Assembly (NCBI GenBank): GCA_022826965.1
Contig: JAJDTU010000003.1
Span: forward strand, 1 to 64,000
Direction: 5' to 3'
DNA: 64,000 nt
DNA from: Dehalococcoidia bacterium
Lineage (GTDB): Bacteria; Chloroflexota; Dehalococcoidia; Bin125
Below are positions 27,980 through 36,792 of this stretch, in pieces. Within the stretch, counting starts at the first letter, position 1. Each line of letters begins with the position of its first letter. The position numbers were made by a program, and so were the translations under genes. Under the pieces are notes generated by a model that was not told the origin of the DNA, ran no database searches, and worked only from the letters and a program-made list of their open reading frames with translations.

Positions 27980-29302
27980 CTACTGGTTGTCGCTACTCTC
28001 GGATTCGGCTGCGATGGCTCGCTCGAGGGCGCTGAACCAGGCCGGCAGCGCCTGTTGGAAGGGATTCTGCCCATGGAGCAGTCGCTGTACTGCCTCGGCG
28101 GTGATCACCGTCGGTTGAATGCTGACTTGAGTCGCTTCGCCGAACAGCCCAATCTCGGGCGGGAACGGACTGCCGTGGGCGTAGAGCAGTGATGTTGTGG
28201 TCAGGTAGCCCTGTTCCAGCGCATGCGACCAGAGCACGAACGACAAGCGGCCCGCGTGCAACATCGCCAAGGGCCGCGGGAAGTCGGCGGTGACGGCGGC
28301 GAGAACGATCCCTGGATGCTGGTCGCTGAGCGCGTCGGCCATGGCGTATGCGGTATTGGCATTGAGCGCGAGGGCGCCGACGACGTTCTCGCCGACCTGA
28401 CTCAGAATCGTGCCGGCTGCGCCGTCATCGGCGTCGGCCAGCCTCACTCGGAGGACATCGCCTCCGTTGTAGTTGGCCTCGAGCGAGTTGCAGCGTTCTT
28501 CCAATCCAGTGTTGATCGGCTCATGCAAGATGCAGAGCAGATCACCACCCTCGACGCGTCTGGCGAACTCGGCGGCGGCGACTTCGCCCACGCTGGTCTC
28601 GTCCAGGGCGACGTGGGCGGCGGAGCCGACATCGGTTGCAAGGTCGGCGCCTGAGTTGAAGCTGATGACCCGCACGCCGGCCTCGGCGGCGGCCTCGAGG
28701 GCGGGCTTGAGGGCGTCGGGATCGGCGAGCGTGGTGGCGATCGCAGCGGCTCCGTCTTCGACGCACTGGTTGATCGCCAGCGCCTGATCGCTGCTCAACG
28801 GGTGGAGCTCGGTTCGGAGATTGATGTCGTTCCAGCGTTGTGCATCGAGTAGGGCGCTGAAGACCTGGAACCAGAAGAAATCGCCGCGCTCTCCGTGGGT
28901 GATCACGCAGAACAGGGTCTCGTTATCGAACGGCCGGTTGCTGGTGGGCGTGCCGGAGATCTGGAAGGGGCCGACTTCGACCAGGGTGGGGGCGGCAGGC
29001 TCGGGCACGGTGAGTACGAATGGAGTGCTCTGGTACCACTGGTCGGGTGTGGCGTCGCTCGCCAAGAACCGGGCCCTGGGCAGGATTTGATCGTCCCAGC
29101 CGAGTTCTCCAGTTAGCGGATCTAGAGCCTCGGCGCTGCGTTGCTGGAGCGCCACCTCGACCCGGCCATCCTCGAGCACGCGGGCGGCCAGGCGAACCTC
29201 GGTCGCCTTCTGAGTGGTCGCCCAGACCAGGCCGGTCGTCAGACCGCCAATGATCAATCCCAGGATCAGACCAACCGAGACATATCCAATAGGACCACTC
29301 AT
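27980..29302 (-). CDS. Membrane-anchored sugar-binding-protein-like sensor
   Basis: This protein of 440 residues has one N-terminal membrane helix (VGLILGLIIGGLTTGLVW), a small beta domain (VRLAARVLEDGRVEVALQQR), and a ribose/LacI-type periplasmic-binding fold with LFCVITHG, VEDGAAAIATTLA, RVISFNSGADLA, HVALDE, CILHEPINTG and ALNANTAYAMAD. It has no kinase or transporter module of its own, so signalling would need a partner; two HisKA_3 kinases are encoded within 4 kb. The closest relative is at 34279-35616 and a tandem version at 22295-24721. Ribosome site AGGAG lies 7 bp before the ATG, and an 18-bp dyad (29336-29353) ends 33 bp upstream of it. The Fn3 gene downstream probably shares its mRNA. 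The ligand is unknown. Confidence 0.83.
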   Translation of the reverse strand: MSGPIGYVSVGLILGLIIGGLTTGLVWATTQKATEVRLAARVLEDGRVEVALQQRSAEALDPLTGELGWDDQILPRARFLASDATPDQWYQSTPFVLTVPEPAAPTLVEVGPFQISGTPTSNRPFDNETLFCVITHGERGDFFWFQVFSALLDAQRWNDINLRTELHPLSSDQALAINQCVEDGAAAIATTLADPDALKPALEAAAEAGVRVISFNSGADLATDVGSAAHVALDETSVGEVAAAEFARRVEGGDLLCILHEPINTGLEERCNSLEANYNGGDVLRVRLADADDGAAGTILSQVGENVVGALALNANTAYAMADALSDQHPGIVLAAVTADFPRPLAMLHAGRLSFVLWSHALEQGYLTTTSLLYAHGSPFPPEIGLFGEATQVSIQPTVITAEAVQRLLHGQNPFQQALPAWFSALERAIAAESESSDNQ

Positions 29303-29987
29303 TATCTACTCCTGATGATTCATGGTTCCATAGAACAGATACAAATATATCGGATGCGAGGTATGGATCGCGAAAGCCGTAAAGCCACAGAGCCGGAGAG
29401 CCCAATCTGGAGGCCCGGATCAGTTGCGAGGTCGGCTCAGGTCATAGGCGTCGGCGAGCGTGGCGGGCGCCTGACGCTTGTGGGCCACCTCAGCATTCTG
29501 ATTCGCTCGTCGGCAGACGAAGCGTCCACTCACCCTTTGATATGCCGCTCAGCTGAGCGACGGGCTGCGACGCCTGAGCTGCCACGCGGTCGATGTGGCG
29601 GGTTCCCCGCTTGACGCATCGTATGAAGGCAAACTCTGGCAGCTGCAAAGGCAGAACGAGGCTTGGGTCAAACCAGTAGCCGAGTCGCGGGCGGCCGGCA
29701 TCATTGAATCCTGAAACAGCGCTTCTCGGCCGTGATCCGTGGGGAACCTGCCACCTGGATCGCCACGACGACAGAAGCCTGTGCAGCAGCCGATAGCTAG
29801 GTGCATATGTCCATACAAGGAAGCCTGACCGGGTTGATTGGAGACTTCCCTACCGGCTGGAAGTGGGGATGGTGCGTCTAGTTGTTACCATGCAGGTCAA
29901 GACAGTTTGCTTCAGGTAGCTGTTGGGAACCTGCCAGAAGTCGTAGGAATCCACAAGCGAATGAGTGCGAGCGGTGGGGAAGGCGGG
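29303..29987. other. Divergent intergenic region without a gene
   Basis: This stretch separates the leftward sensor gene from the rightward sensor-kinase gene. Its left end carries the dyad at 29336-29353. The rest contains no frame with family features; an open frame from 29838 merely extends the kinase gene upstream. Confidence 0.5.
29336..29353 (-). promoter_or_regulatory. Candidate operator dyad upstream of sensor gene
   Basis: On the coding strand of the sensor gene the site reads CCGAT-ATATTTGT-ATCTG, matching CCGRT-N8-AYCGG at nine of ten defined positions. It ends 33 bp before the start codon, in the zone expected for promoter elements. Three other genes in the 29-43 kb island have the same spacing. 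Confidence 0.5.
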
Positions 29988-31358
29988 ATGGAGGACAGTG
30001 GATTCGGACGGCGCGTTGCCAGCGTCGTCCACCCTGTTGTTGGTACCGGTGCCCCTATCTGGCCGGGCAAGGCATCGTCAGGTCAGGACCGCGAGCGGCG
30101 CAACGTTGAGTTGGCCGCGGGACCGATGGCGAGTCCGTCTTCGGAGACGACTGCCCTGTCGATGCAGGAGCGTATCGACGGTTTTTTCCAGTCCAGTCCG
30201 GACGAGATGCGTTACGTCGCCAAAATCAGTGTTTGGTGCCGTTGGCTGTTGTGGACCGCCGGGACCGTGAATGGGCTGGTCGGGCCCGGCCAAGCGTTTG
30301 ACGAATATGCCCCGCTTTTGGCTCTTCATACGTTGTTGGCCCTGGCCAATACCACCTTTCTGCTGCGCCTGTGGTCCAAGAGTCCGATTACCTGGCGGTG
30401 GCTGCTCGCGACCAGCGTGATCGATGCCGGCGTCGTGATTGCCGCGACTGCTCTCGACAGTGACCTTCAGCAGTTTGTTTTTCTGGCGCTCTATCCGGCC
30501 CTTGCCATGTTCGCCGTGGTCTTCAGTTCGCTGACACTGTGCCTCGTCTGGACAACGATTGTTGCCGCAGGCTACGCCGTTACTAGCGTGGTGGTCGTAT
30601 CTGGACCAGGGCTCGATATCCCGTCAGCGCAGGACTTGATCGCTCGGATTGTGATCATGTTTGCGGTCGTGATCATGGTCAATCTGGTTGCCGGGTATGA
30701 GCGGACCGGACGAAGAAGGGCGGTTGAGCGGGAGCGGGCGCTTCAGCGCGAACGGATCGAGTTGTCCCAGAGAATCCATGACACCTCCGCGCAATCCGCC
30801 TATATGATCGGCCTGGGGATCGACAATGCGATCGCATTGGCCGGCGACGAAGACAGCGAGCTGAGCCGCACGCTGTCGGCGACTTCGGATCTCTCCCGAG
30901 CGGCGATGTGGGAACTCCGCCAGCCAATCGACATCGGCCTGATCTATGACGGACAGATGCTGTCAGAGGTGTTGAGCGCTCACGCCCGAACGTTTACGAC
31001 GATCACTTCTGTACCGGCGACGCTGTCGCAGACCGGGAGTGAGCCGTCGTTGCAGACCGAGTCGCGCGCAGGCATTCTCTCAATCGCACACAACGCGCTG
31101 ACCAATGCTCACCGCCACGCCTACGCGTCTACGGTCAACATCGAGTTGGAGTTCACGGACAAGTGCATCCGCCTATCGGTCGTCGACGACGGCATCGGAT
31201 TGCCGCCCGACTTCGGCGACCGAGGTCACGGGTTCAGAAACATGCAGGCCGAAGCGGACAGACTCGGTGGTGCAATCGTCGTCGAGTCGGGCGGTCCCGG
31301 CGAAGGCACCAGCGTCACGTGTCGGATCCCCTACGCCCCAGTACGAACAGGCATTTGA
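29988..31358 (+). CDS. Membrane sensor histidine kinase (HisKA_3/NarX type)
   Basis: This protein of 456 residues has about six hydrophobic helices (roughly residues 80-230), a basic linker (GYERTGRRRAVERERALQ), the phospho-acceptor His264 in SQRIHDTSAQ, and an ATPase domain with AHNALTNAHRHAY, VDDGIGLPPDFG and GHGFRNM. It is clearly a paralogue of the kinase at 25219-26502 and shares the same helix pattern. The start at 29988 was chosen for the GGGGAAGG just upstream; ATG at 29961 or the later ATGs at 30126 and 30162 cannot be excluded, since the paralogue matches only from about MQERIDGFF. The gene ends one base before the response-regulator start, so kinase and regulator form a two-gene operon. 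Phosphate transfer to Asp59 of that regulator is the expected reaction. Confidence 0.9.
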   Translation: MEDSGFGRRVASVVHPVVGTGAPIWPGKASSGQDRERRNVELAAGPMASPSSETTALSMQERIDGFFQSSPDEMRYVAKISVWCRWLLWTAGTVNGLVGPGQAFDEYAPLLALHTLLALANTTFLLRLWSKSPITWRWLLATSVIDAGVVIAATALDSDLQQFVFLALYPALAMFAVVFSSLTLCLVWTTIVAAGYAVTSVVVVSGPGLDIPSAQDLIARIVIMFAVVIMVNLVAGYERTGRRRAVERERALQRERIELSQRIHDTSAQSAYMIGLGIDNAIALAGDEDSELSRTLSATSDLSRAAMWELRQPIDIGLIYDGQMLSEVLSAHARTFTTITSVPATLSQTGSEPSLQTESRAGILSIAHNALTNAHRHAYASTVNIELEFTDKCIRLSVVDDGIGLPPDFGDRGHGFRNMQAEADRLGGAIVVESGGPGEGTSVTCRIPYAPVRTGI

Positions 31359-31359
31359 G

Positions 31360-32031
31360 ATGACTGAACACGAACAGATTCGGGTCATGATCGTCGACGA
31401 TCACGCGATTGTCAGGGACGGCCTGCAAGAAGTGCTGGAGCGGGCGAGCGACATCAGGGTCGTCGGTCACGCAGTCGATGGCGATGAGTCGCTGCAGGTC
31501 GCCCTGGAGCTAACCCCCGACGTGGTCGTCATGGACTTGATCATGCCCAACAAGGACGGCGTCGAGGCATGCCGGGAAATCATGGATGCGCTGCCTCGTA
31601 CCCGGGTGCTGGTGTTGACCGCATCCACGGCGGATGACGCGATCATCAATGCGCTCGCCGCGGGCGCAACGGGCTATCTGCAGAAATACTCGGGCCGCGA
31701 GGATCTGCTGGCGGCAGTGCGCGATGCGGCAGCCGGACGCTCGCGCGTACCGGTCGACATGGTCAAGCGCGCGCTGCAGTCAGCGCGCGATCTGCCGGCA
31801 CCGACCGGAGATCAACCGCAATCCACGCTGACCGCCCGTGAGCGCGACGTCCTTCGGCTCTTCGCCAGCGGCAACTCCTACGCCGAGGTCGCCGAGATTA
31901 TCGGTAACAGCCCAATCACGGTGCGCAACACGATCTACCGAATCGAACAGAAGCTCGGCGTCCCAACGAAGCAAGAGATCGTCGTCTGGGCTGTGCGCCA
32001 CGGATTGTTGGACGAAGAAATCGACGATTGA
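31360..32031 (+). CDS. NarL/FixJ-family response regulator with LuxR-type DNA-binding domain
   Basis: This protein of 223 residues has a receiver domain with the acidic pair Asp13-Asp14, phospho-acceptor Asp59 in VVVMDLIMPN, the conserved Thr in LVLTAST and Lys in LQKYSG. A C-terminal LuxR helix-turn-helix starts LTARERDVLRLFASGNSYAE. The recognition helix region is NSPITVRNTIYRIEQKLG, somewhat different from the usual TVKxHxxxI pattern. It starts one base after the kinase stop, so translation is probably coupled. It is the only LuxR-type regulator in the window and lies in the middle of genes that carry a common 18-bp dyad, making it the best candidate to bind those sites. That link is inference. 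Confidence 0.92.
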   Translation: MTEHEQIRVMIVDDHAIVRDGLQEVLERASDIRVVGHAVDGDESLQVALELTPDVVVMDLIMPNKDGVEACREIMDALPRTRVLVLTASTADDAIINALAAGATGYLQKYSGREDLLAAVRDAAAGRSRVPVDMVKRALQSARDLPAPTGDQPQSTLTARERDVLRLFASGNSYAEVAEIIGNSPITVRNTIYRIEQKLGVPTKQEIVVWAVRHGLLDEEIDD

Positions 32032-32219
32032 TGGGCCGATCAGCCCGGTAAATCGCCGCGCAGGAGGGTCTCGGCCGAACAACTGGCTGCGGTGATAGCG
32101 ATACGCGGGTAGAGCCAGCGCCAGACGGATGGGACAGAGCATGCCTCGCCGCAGTCGGTGCGAGGCTGGGTGGCTGAAGGATTCCGGATTCCCGGTATCA
32201 GATAGAATCGTCTCACCGC

Positions 32220-32240
32220 ACTATCGGAATATATCGGTAG
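32220..32240 (+). promoter_or_regulatory. Candidate one-sided operator upstream of 619-aa surface protein
   Basis: Two ATCGG elements lie 10 bp apart (32223 and 32233) in an AT-rich stretch, about 60 bp before the ATG at 32301. Placed at N8 spacing, the partner half of the second element is ACTAT, three of five matches to CCGAT. This is a weaker version of the dyad in front of four nearby genes. Confidence 0.3.
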
Positions 32241-32300
32241 AAGTCTGGATTTGCCGGTCCCGCGGGAAGCCAAGTCCGGAGCCGCGCTAGGACCTAACGC

Positions 32301-34160
32301 ATGAGACGGAGCAGGACGCGCGTGAGCTTGCTTGCCGCACTGCTCTTTGTAGGTGCGCTCATTCTCTCGCTGCGACTGGTTGAGGCTCGCGGACCAACGG
32401 CCGAGATCACGTTCAACGACTCCGACGACATCGTCTCTCCCGGGACCGATCTGGAGGTCCGTGTCTGGGTGCGCGACCCCGACCAAGACGAGACCTACAC
32501 GCTGAGTTTTGTGCATGCCGCCGGCGGGCCGGTCGTCATCGACGACGGTGGCGTACAGGGCATGGTGTTCAGCGGCTCGACGAATGGGAATAGCGATGGA
32601 GATCTCGGCCCACTGACGCTCTCGTTGATTGTGCCCCTTGGCTCACCCTATGGCACAGCGACCATTTCCGCTCGCATCGATGTCGAAGGCGGCGATCCCC
32701 TCGCTCTCGCCACGCGGGAGCTCGAGGTCGGCGACGCCGGTGATCCGATCGCGTCGGCGGTGCTGGCGCCGTCAACCGAGATGCACGAGCCGCGCGGCGA
32801 GAAAATCTCGACCTCGCTCAAGCGCGGAAAGATCGCCTATCTCAAACTCACCATCAAGAACTCACTCGGCAACGAAACCAACGATGCGGATGTGAGTTCG
32901 ATCCTGATTGTGGGCACACAGGCCATCATGGGTCGCGGCGGCGATCCCCCTTCGGCCGAGAACACGCATGTGATGCGGTACCAGGACGGGACCGACCCCT
33001 CGGCCGATGCATTTACAGAGTTCTCGCTGAAGCCTTCTGCGGAGGAGTTCACGCACATTGAGGTTCGCGCGATTGTCGTGGGCCGGGATGGTCACGCCAC
33101 GTCGAACACCCTCGAGCTGAACTTCGCCGGCGCCCCGGCCGAACTATTCGTTGCTGAGACGAGCGGCAACCTCGCCGCTGTTGACGGAGAGGTCCGGGTC
33201 GTCATCTCGGGCCGCGATTCCGTAGGCAATCTGACCGAAGTGCGGTCGAGGAATGTGCAGGCTCGAGTGATCGAGGGTCCGGAAGACGCGAACTTCTCCC
33301 GCATCCGAGTCAAGGACCAGCAATGCAAGAAGGACGATGTTGACTGCGAACTCGAACAGGTGGTGATCCTGCTCGAGACAACGTCAAGGGATGCTGACCA
33401 CGGACACTACGTCATCCAGATCGAGTTGACGAACACGCCCGCGCCTGTCGAAACGACCGCTGAGATCATCGTGGTTGGAGAGGCTGTATTCCTCTCGCTG
33501 GAGCTGTACAAATCCACGGATCCCGGCGCCAAGCAGACATTCGGAAAGGACCGGCGCGGGTTGCTGTTCTACGTTCCGGGACAGGGTGAAAACGAAGAGT
33601 TGATTGTGGAGGAAGGCGAAGTTGTGATTGCGGCCGTCGTGTTGCGGGACGAGTTCGGCGAACTGGTTGCCGCGTCGAGTCCGGCGGTGGAGGATGACGG
33701 GGTGACGTTCGAGGCGCTCGGCTCGATGCATATGTTGCCGCTCACGTCCGGGGAACAGGAGATCGAGCGCGGAGTGGCGACGGCACGGTTCCTGGTCACG
33801 GGCGCGAGCGGTCACGCGCTCGTGGTCGCCTCAAACAATGAGCTCCATGACTTGGTCCGGCTGCTGCCCCAAGCGGAGAATGTTCGCGGATTCGCAGGGC
33901 TCACGAGCATCGCGGCGGACGATCTATCGGTCTGGATTGCGCCTAACTCGACGCCGATCTCAGAGTTGTTCGACGAACTCTCTCGCCGGGGCATCCGGAC
34001 GATGTACCTGTGGTCGCATAGCGAGAGACGCTGGCTCCGCTATGACGACTCCGAATCCGCGGAGTCGGCGCCGGTCAACGACTTCCTGGTCCGGACGGGA
34101 GGCATTCTCTGGTTGAGCAGCTCTGCAACGGCTCAGCCGCCAGTCATCGGCATACCGTAG
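32301..34160 (+). CDS. Secreted multi-domain beta-rich surface protein
   Basis: This protein of 619 residues has a signal or membrane helix (SLLAALLFVGALILSLRL) and then Ig-like or cadherin-like modules. The first, with EITFNDSDDIVSPGTDLEV, is typical of exported beta domains. Later ones have LKLTIKNSLGNETNDADV, VRVVISGRDSVGNLTEVRS and TARFLVTGASGHALVV, resembling invasin/intimin-type Ig modules. The last 75 residues (from SVWIAPNSTPISELFDEL to GGILWLS) resemble the W-rich domain at the N terminus of the peptidase-like protein at 18705. No anchor is visible at the C terminus. A 13-bp hairpin shared with the convergent sensor gene follows. Binding or adhesion is inferred only from domain type. 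Confidence 0.75.
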   Translation: MRRSRTRVSLLAALLFVGALILSLRLVEARGPTAEITFNDSDDIVSPGTDLEVRVWVRDPDQDETYTLSFVHAAGGPVVIDDGGVQGMVFSGSTNGNSDGDLGPLTLSLIVPLGSPYGTATISARIDVEGGDPLALATRELEVGDAGDPIASAVLAPSTEMHEPRGEKISTSLKRGKIAYLKLTIKNSLGNETNDADVSSILIVGTQAIMGRGGDPPSAENTHVMRYQDGTDPSADAFTEFSLKPSAEEFTHIEVRAIVVGRDGHATSNTLELNFAGAPAELFVAETSGNLAAVDGEVRVVISGRDSVGNLTEVRSRNVQARVIEGPEDANFSRIRVKDQQCKKDDVDCELEQVVILLETTSRDADHGHYVIQIELTNTPAPVETTAEIIVVGEAVFLSLELYKSTDPGAKQTFGKDRRGLLFYVPGQGENEELIVEEGEVVIAAVVLRDEFGELVAASSPAVEDDGVTFEALGSMHMLPLTSGEQEIERGVATARFLVTGASGHALVVASNNELHDLVRLLPQAENVRGFAGLTSIAADDLSVWIAPNSTPISELFDELSRRGIRTMYLWSHSERRWLRYDDSESAESAPVNDFLVRTGGILWLSSSATAQPPVIGIP

Positions 34161-34210
34161 TTCGGTACTGCCCGGGGAGCGAAACCAGCTCTCAGGGGAC
34201 GGTTCATCCG

Positions 34211-34244
34211 CCGACCCATCATGTCGAGCGGCATGATGGGTCGG
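34211..34244. terminator. Bidirectional hairpin between convergent genes
   Basis: CCGACCCATCATG (34211-34223) pairs perfectly with CATGATGGGTCGG (34232-34244), with an 8-nt loop. It sits in the 118-bp gap between the stops of the surface-protein gene (plus) and sensor gene (minus), a typical place for a shared terminator. Confidence 0.65.
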
Positions 34245-34278
34245 CCCGAACCCGATCCGCGGACACTCTCCGCGGGCG

Positions 34279-35616
34279 TCAGTTCTCGTCGTTGCGGGTC
34301 GGTTCGCTCTCAATCGCCTCTCGGAGCGCCTCAAACCAGGCCGGCAGGGTGTCTCTGATCGGATTGTCTGCAGCGAACAGCGCTTGCACTGCCTCAGGCG
34401 TGATCACGGTTGGCTGGATACTGACCTGCGTCGCCCCGGTGAACAGTCCCGTTTCCCGTGGGAATGGCGTGCCGTGCCCATAAAGCAGCGCAGTCGTGGT
34501 CAGGTAGCCCTGCTCGAGGGCATGCGACCAGAGCACGAACGACAACCGACCCTTGAACAGCATGGCGAACGGTCTTGGGAAGTCGGCCGACACGGCGGCC
34601 AGCACGATGTCGGGTCGTTCAGCGTTGAGCGCATCCGCCATCTGGTACGCCGTGTTGGCGTTCAGCGCGATGGCGCCGCCGACGTTTTCTGTCGCCTGGG
34701 CGGTAATCGCCGCAACGGGATCGCTGGCGTCGCTGACTCGCACCCGGCGTACCTGACCGGCGTCATAGCTGGCTTCCAATACGTCGCAGCGCTGTTCCAG
34801 GCCAGTGTTGGACGGCTCGTGAATGATGCACAGGATGTCCCCGCTGACTCCTCGTTGGATGAACTGCTGAGCAGCAATCCGGCCAACAGACGGTTCGTCC
34901 AGCGAGACGTGAGCGATCGCTCCGAGCTCAGTGGCTCGGTCAGCGCCGGAGTTGAATGTGATCACGCGGACGTTGGCTTCGTTTGCCGCATCGAGCGCCG
35001 GCTTGAGGACCTCCGGGTCAGCGAGCGTGGTCGCGATCGCCGCGGCGCCGTCCTCGACGCAGCGCACGATTCCGGCGGCCTGGTCGGAGCTGGCCTCGTA
35101 CATCTCGGCGCGCAGATCGATGCCGTGCCATCGCTCCGAGTCGAGGAAGGCGCTGTAGACCTGGTACCAGAAGAAGTCGGCGGGCTCGCCGTGGGTGATC
35201 ACGCAGAGCAGGGTCCGGTCGTCGAAGGGCCGATTGACGGTCGGTGTGCCGGCGATTTCAAACGGGCCAATCTCGCCGACATTGGGTGGCTCGGGGTCGC
35301 TGACCTCGATGACGACGCCGGAGCTGGCGTACCAGCGGTTCGGCTTGGCGTCGACCGGGAGGAATCGCGCGTCGGGCGAGAGCCGCTCGCTCCAGGCGGG
35401 CGACTGCTGGTTCTCGAGACCGGACAGGTTGGATGACGGCTCAACGGCTCGATGCTGCAGACGGACCTCGACGCGGCCGTCGTCGAGCACGCGAACGAGG
35501 GCTCGGACCTCGGCTGAACCGCCACTCGCTGCCCAGACCAGCGCCGTGGCTGCGGCGCCGACGACCAGTCCGATCAGGATGCCAATCAGCTTGTCACTCA
35601 AGGGAAGGTGTCTCAA
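34279..35616 (-). CDS. Membrane-anchored sugar-binding-protein-like sensor
   Basis: This protein of 445 residues is built like the one at 27980-29302. It has an N-terminal membrane helix (LIGILIGLVVGAAATALVW), a beta domain (VRALVRVLDDGRVEVRLQHR), then a periplasmic-binding fold with LLCVITHGEPADFFWYQV, VEDGAAAIATTLADPE, RVITFNSGADRA, HVSLDE and CIIHEPSNTGLEQRC. The start is TTG with TGGAG about 6 bp upstream; a TTG nine codons later is another option. An 18-bp dyad (35639-35656) ends 22 bp before the start. Upstream on the same strand lies an Fn3 gene (141 bp), so gene order is the reverse of the first sensor-Fn3 pair. Sensing is favoured over transport because no permease or ATPase is nearby. 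Confidence 0.83.
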   Translation of the reverse strand: MRHLPLSDKLIGILIGLVVGAAATALVWAASGGSAEVRALVRVLDDGRVEVRLQHRAVEPSSNLSGLENQQSPAWSERLSPDARFLPVDAKPNRWYASSGVVIEVSDPEPPNVGEIGPFEIAGTPTVNRPFDDRTLLCVITHGEPADFFWYQVYSAFLDSERWHGIDLRAEMYEASSDQAAGIVRCVEDGAAAIATTLADPEVLKPALDAANEANVRVITFNSGADRATELGAIAHVSLDEPSVGRIAAQQFIQRGVSGDILCIIHEPSNTGLEQRCDVLEASYDAGQVRRVRVSDASDPVAAITAQATENVGGAIALNANTAYQMADALNAERPDIVLAAVSADFPRPFAMLFKGRLSFVLWSHALEQGYLTTTALLYGHGTPFPRETGLFTGATQVSIQPTVITPEAVQALFAADNPIRDTLPAWFEALREAIESEPTRNDEN

Positions 35617-35638
35617 TTGGTGCTCCAGTCTGATTCAT

Positions 35639-35656
35639 CCGATATGGGACAATCGG
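35639..35656 (-). promoter_or_regulatory. Candidate operator dyad upstream of sensor gene
   Basis: CCGAT (35639-35643) and ATCGG (35652-35656) form a perfect 5-bp inverted repeat with 8-bp spacer, next to an AT-rich TATATATAT block. It ends 22 bp before the TTG start of the sensor gene, overlapping the likely transcription start region. It is the best match to the shared 18-bp dyad. Confidence 0.6.
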
Positions 35657-35757
35657 TATATATATCCTCACAGGTGGGCGGCAAACTGGCAAGACGGCGG
35701 TTCCGTTCCCGGTGCGATCGATGCAGGGTTCTCGTTGGATTGAGGGAAGGCGCGCCG

Positions 35758-36549
35758 TCACTCGGAGGATTCCGGCTCGAGGTGTCCGCCGACGGGACCT
35801 GCGATGCCCTCCCAGTAGCTGCGGACGAAGCCGTGCACGGCGCGGATCGCGTAGCTGTAGGTGATCGATGAGTAGCCCGTGGTGTCGAGGTAGATCGTGT
35901 TCGTGTTGCCCGTGCTGTCGACCAGCACTTCCCACTGGGGGTTGCGATTGCCGCTGTGCGCCGTCTCGATTCGCAGGATCTCGTAGCCGCTCAAGGGCAG
36001 CGTCAGCGCTTGCCAGGACAGGTGGCCGGTGCTCCAGGCCAACTCGATACCGTCCACGCTCGATGAGGCCGTCAGTTGCTGGGGGCGCGGCGGATTGGGA
36101 ATCGTGACGGCGACGAGGTTCGAGGCGGCCGAAACATCAGGATCTTCGCCGTCGCCGCGCAGCGCCAGGATTCGGAACTCGTAGTTGGCGCCGTTGACGT
36201 TGGCGGTCGCATCGGTGTGCGAGGTCGCGAGGCTGTTGGAGTGCTCAACGACCGTGACCCAGCTCGTCTCGTACTCGAGCACGCGGCGGCGTTCAACCCG
36301 GTAGCCGCTGAGGGCGTCGGTCTCAAGGGTTGGGGCGGTCCAGATGAGCACTACGCCGGATTGTTCGACGCTGGCAGTCAACTCGGTGGGGGCGCTCGAG
36401 CTGGTCGCAGCGCTCGGCGTGGTGCTGTCGCCTTCCTGAGCCTGAAGCGGAGCGGTGGCGAGGAACGCGAGGATGGCGGCTAACAGCCAAGCGGTTGGCC
36501 TGAGCCGTGCGCTTGTCCTGTGCGTAGCTGAGCGGGGCACTGCGGACAT
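35758..36549 (-). CDS. Secreted fibronectin type III protein (two domains)
   Basis: This protein of 263 residues has a signal peptide (helix LRPTAWLLAAILAFLATAPL, then QAQ) and two Fn3 domains. The first starts PTELTASVEQSGVVLIWTAP, with SGYRVERRRV and ANYEFRILALRGDG strands. The second starts RPQQLTASSSVDGIELAWS and ends with TYSYAIRAVHGFVRSYW. There is no C-terminal anchor. The start is uncertain; the ATG at 36549 gives a clean signal peptide and has a GGAA-type element just upstream, while the frame stays open to 36675. A half-dyad lies about 90 bp further upstream. It is probably transcribed together with the sensor gene that follows 141 bp later, which also has its own dyad. Confidence 0.75.
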   Translation of the reverse strand: MSAVPRSATHRTSARLRPTAWLLAAILAFLATAPLQAQEGDSTTPSAATSSSAPTELTASVEQSGVVLIWTAPTLETDALSGYRVERRRVLEYETSWVTVVEHSNSLATSHTDATANVNGANYEFRILALRGDGEDPDVSAASNLVAVTIPNPPRPQQLTASSSVDGIELAWSTGHLSWQALTLPLSGYEILRIETAHSGNRNPQWEVLVDSTGNTNTIYLDTTGYSSITYSYAIRAVHGFVRSYWEGIAGPVGGHLEPESSE

Positions 36550-36634
36550 CCTGTTCCGGCTCGGTTTGCGTGCGGAAGGAATCGAACGGGCCGAGCGATG
36601 TGCGCAACCGGGAGGCACGCTGTTGTGCCATGTT

Positions 36635-36660
36635 CTCACAATATCGGTGTGAATATCCCG
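36635..36660 (-). promoter_or_regulatory. Candidate one-sided operator upstream of Fn3 gene
   Basis: On the minus strand the segment reads GATATTCACACCGATATTGT. It contains CCGAT in an AT-rich context as in the other sites, but the second half at N8 spacing matches poorly (AACAT). It is about 90 bp from the chosen start of the Fn3 gene. Confidence 0.25.
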
Positions 36661-36738
36661 AACGTGCCGGCACAACCTGCCGCCTCAGATGCTCGACAAT
36701 GCTCTCTCCACGATTGATTGTCCATCAGAGAGATGTCA

Positions 36739-36755
36739 GAATGTACTACACATTC
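36739..36755 (+). promoter_or_regulatory. Perfect short palindrome upstream of the 1106-aa protein
   Basis: GAATGT (36739-36744) and ACATTC (36750-36755) are perfectly complementary around ACTAC, 37 bp before the ATG. The arm sequence differs from the CCGAT-type dyads, so another regulator may act here. Confidence 0.35.
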
Positions 36756-36792
36756 GGGATGATTCTATCCTCCAGTTTCAGGAACGAGGGGC

